NCBI RefSeq assembly: GCF_001729245.1 | Contig: NZ_CP015217.1 | Span: 2,088,001 to 2,152,000, forward strand | From: Leptospira tipperaryensis | GTDB lineage: Bacteria > Spirochaetota > Leptospiria > Leptospirales > Leptospiraceae | Direction of reading: 5' to 3' | DNA length: 64,000 nucleotides | In this document: piece after piece, positions 63,278 through 64,000 of the stretch | Position numbering within the stretch: the stretch's first letter is position 1 | Layout: each line of letters begins with the position of its first letter | Notes under the pieces: model-generated | Databases searched by the model: none | What the model was told of the DNA's origin: nothing | Seen by the model: only the letters and a program-made list of their open reading frames with translations | Made by a program: the position numbers and the translations under genes

Positions 63278-64000
63278 TTATCCGCTCAGAACTACCAAAT
63301 AAAAAAAACGGTCCGCGAGCAATCCTCCAAAAAGAATCAGAGAAATGTAAGAATGAATCTGATAAAACTTCGGAGGAAAAAAATTCTCACCCGCACCCCT
63401 CGCGATTTTGTGTTCTTGAAAAAGATAATAGGAAGTGATCAAAAGAAAGAGCAAAAACACCGGACCTAAACCGGAAACGATTCCCGCAGAAAATAATAAA
63501 ACAATACAAAGAATGTGATTCGCCGCGGCGATCCAAAGAGAATTCTTCTTTCCGAACTTTGCCGGAACCGAAAACAATCCTTCCTTTTTATCAAATTCTT
63601 GATCTTGAAGAGCGTAGAGAATATCAAAACCGGCCAAGTTGAACGCAAGTCCCAAGGTCCAAAGCAAAGGTTCTAAAACGATTTCTTGTCGAATCGCCAC
63701 CCAGGTAGCAAGCGGTGCGAGACCGATGGAAAATCCAAGAATCCAGTGACAGAGCCAAGTAAAACGTTTTGCAAGAGAATAACCCAAGAGAATGAGAAGC
63801 GTCGGAAACGAAAGACCAAACGCCATCGAATTGATAAACCAACTCACAGTAAAAAATCCGATCGAAGACAAAACTACAAAAAGAATCGCCGAACGAGTGG
63901 AAATTTTTCCTGCCGGAATTTCCCGATCTATCGTCCTTTGATTTTTGGAGTCGATGTCCGCATCCACGATTCGGTTAAACCCCATGGCTGCTGATCTCGC
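63278..64000 (-). CDS. ubiA: UbiA-type polyprenyltransferase, N-terminus outside window
   Basis: The frame is open to base 64000, so the start lies to the right. The visible 240 residues include the first Asp-rich motif [19 protein letters not shown] and membrane helices. The second motif is in [22 protein letters not shown]. It transfers a polyprenyl chain to an aromatic quinone precursor. Next to ubiX, and since Leptospira is thought to make menaquinone via futalosine, it may be the MqnP-type enzyme; this is inference. Confidence 0.9.
   Translation of the reverse strand, partial: ARSAAMGFNRIVDADIDSKNQRTIDREIPAGKISTRSAILFVVLSSIGFFTVSWFINSMAFGLSFPTLLILLGYSLAKRFTWLCHWILGFSIGLAPLATWVAIRQEIVLEPLLWTLGLAFNLAGFDILYALQDQEFDKKEGLFSVPAKFGKKNSLWIAAANHILCIVLLFSAGIVSGLGPVFLLFLLITSYYLFQEHKIARGAGENFFPPKFYQIHSYISLILFGGLLADRFFYLVVLSG

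Overview
The window is a chromosomal segment of a Leptospira species, most likely from the pathogenic clade. The basis is the type II citramalate synthase CimA, which I recognise as nearly identical to the characterised L. interrogans enzyme, plus the B12-dependent ribonucleotide reductase, the Kdo/Lpt outer-membrane genes and frequent TTG starts. By eye the base composition is richer in G+C than L. interrogans, so a species of the higher-GC pathogenic group is plausible; I did not compute it. Both ends cut genes: pyrG on the left and a ubiA-type prenyltransferase on the right.

Positions 1-10198 form one tightly packed + strand run: pyrG, kdsA, lptC, an OstA/LptA protein, lptB, rpoN, hprK, ptsH, then an NtrY-like sensor kinase and an NtrX-like sigma-54 activator. 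It joins Kdo synthesis, LPS transport, sigma-54 and a regulatory HPr/HPr-kinase pair. Positions 10191-21153 hold a DNA/translation block: a four-cysteine uracil-DNA-glycosylase-like protein, priA, fmt, a PASTA protein, rpe, then rpsP-khpA-rimM-trmD-rplS-rnhB, a FliK-like/FlhB-C-like pair, a degenerate HD-GYP protein and a YraN-type nuclease. The order parallels the Firmicutes priA...prkC...rpe and rpsP...rnhB-ylqG-ylqH loci. comM lies on the - strand at 21466-22995.

Positions 23245-36721 carry a lipoprotein, a LysM/M23 endopeptidase and a near-complete type II secretion operon, gspC to gspN; the prepilin peptidase is absent from the window. Positions 36821-39544 hold an M15-like lipoprotein and a small accessory-looking unit: a TetR regulator divergent from a tautomerase and a zinc alcohol dehydrogenase, with an operator-like palindrome between them.

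Positions 39949-51594 are mainly - strand: the class II ribonucleotide reductase nrdJ, a di-haem cytochrome c, a membrane protein, xseB-xseA, an AI-2E-family permease and an App1-like phosphatase-domain protein. The tRNA-Asn gene and a DedA gene are on the + strand. From 51669 come smr-cimA-pth, xerC-hslV-hslU, a PQQ-type sugar dehydrogenase lipoprotein, a GHKL ATPase-like gene (- strand) whose frame runs upstream of its first ATG, a free-standing lipoyl domain, a metallophosphoesterase, an Mrp/ApbC ATPase, and a - strand ubiX-ubiA pair.

I see no CRISPR array, insertion sequence, prophage or recognisable defence island. The most interesting signals are family-level oddities: loss of one zinc site in PriA, a kinase-less PASTA protein where PrkC normally sits, the four-cysteine UDG-like protein, the non-canonical start of the GHKL gene, and a strong hairpin in the rpsP leader.
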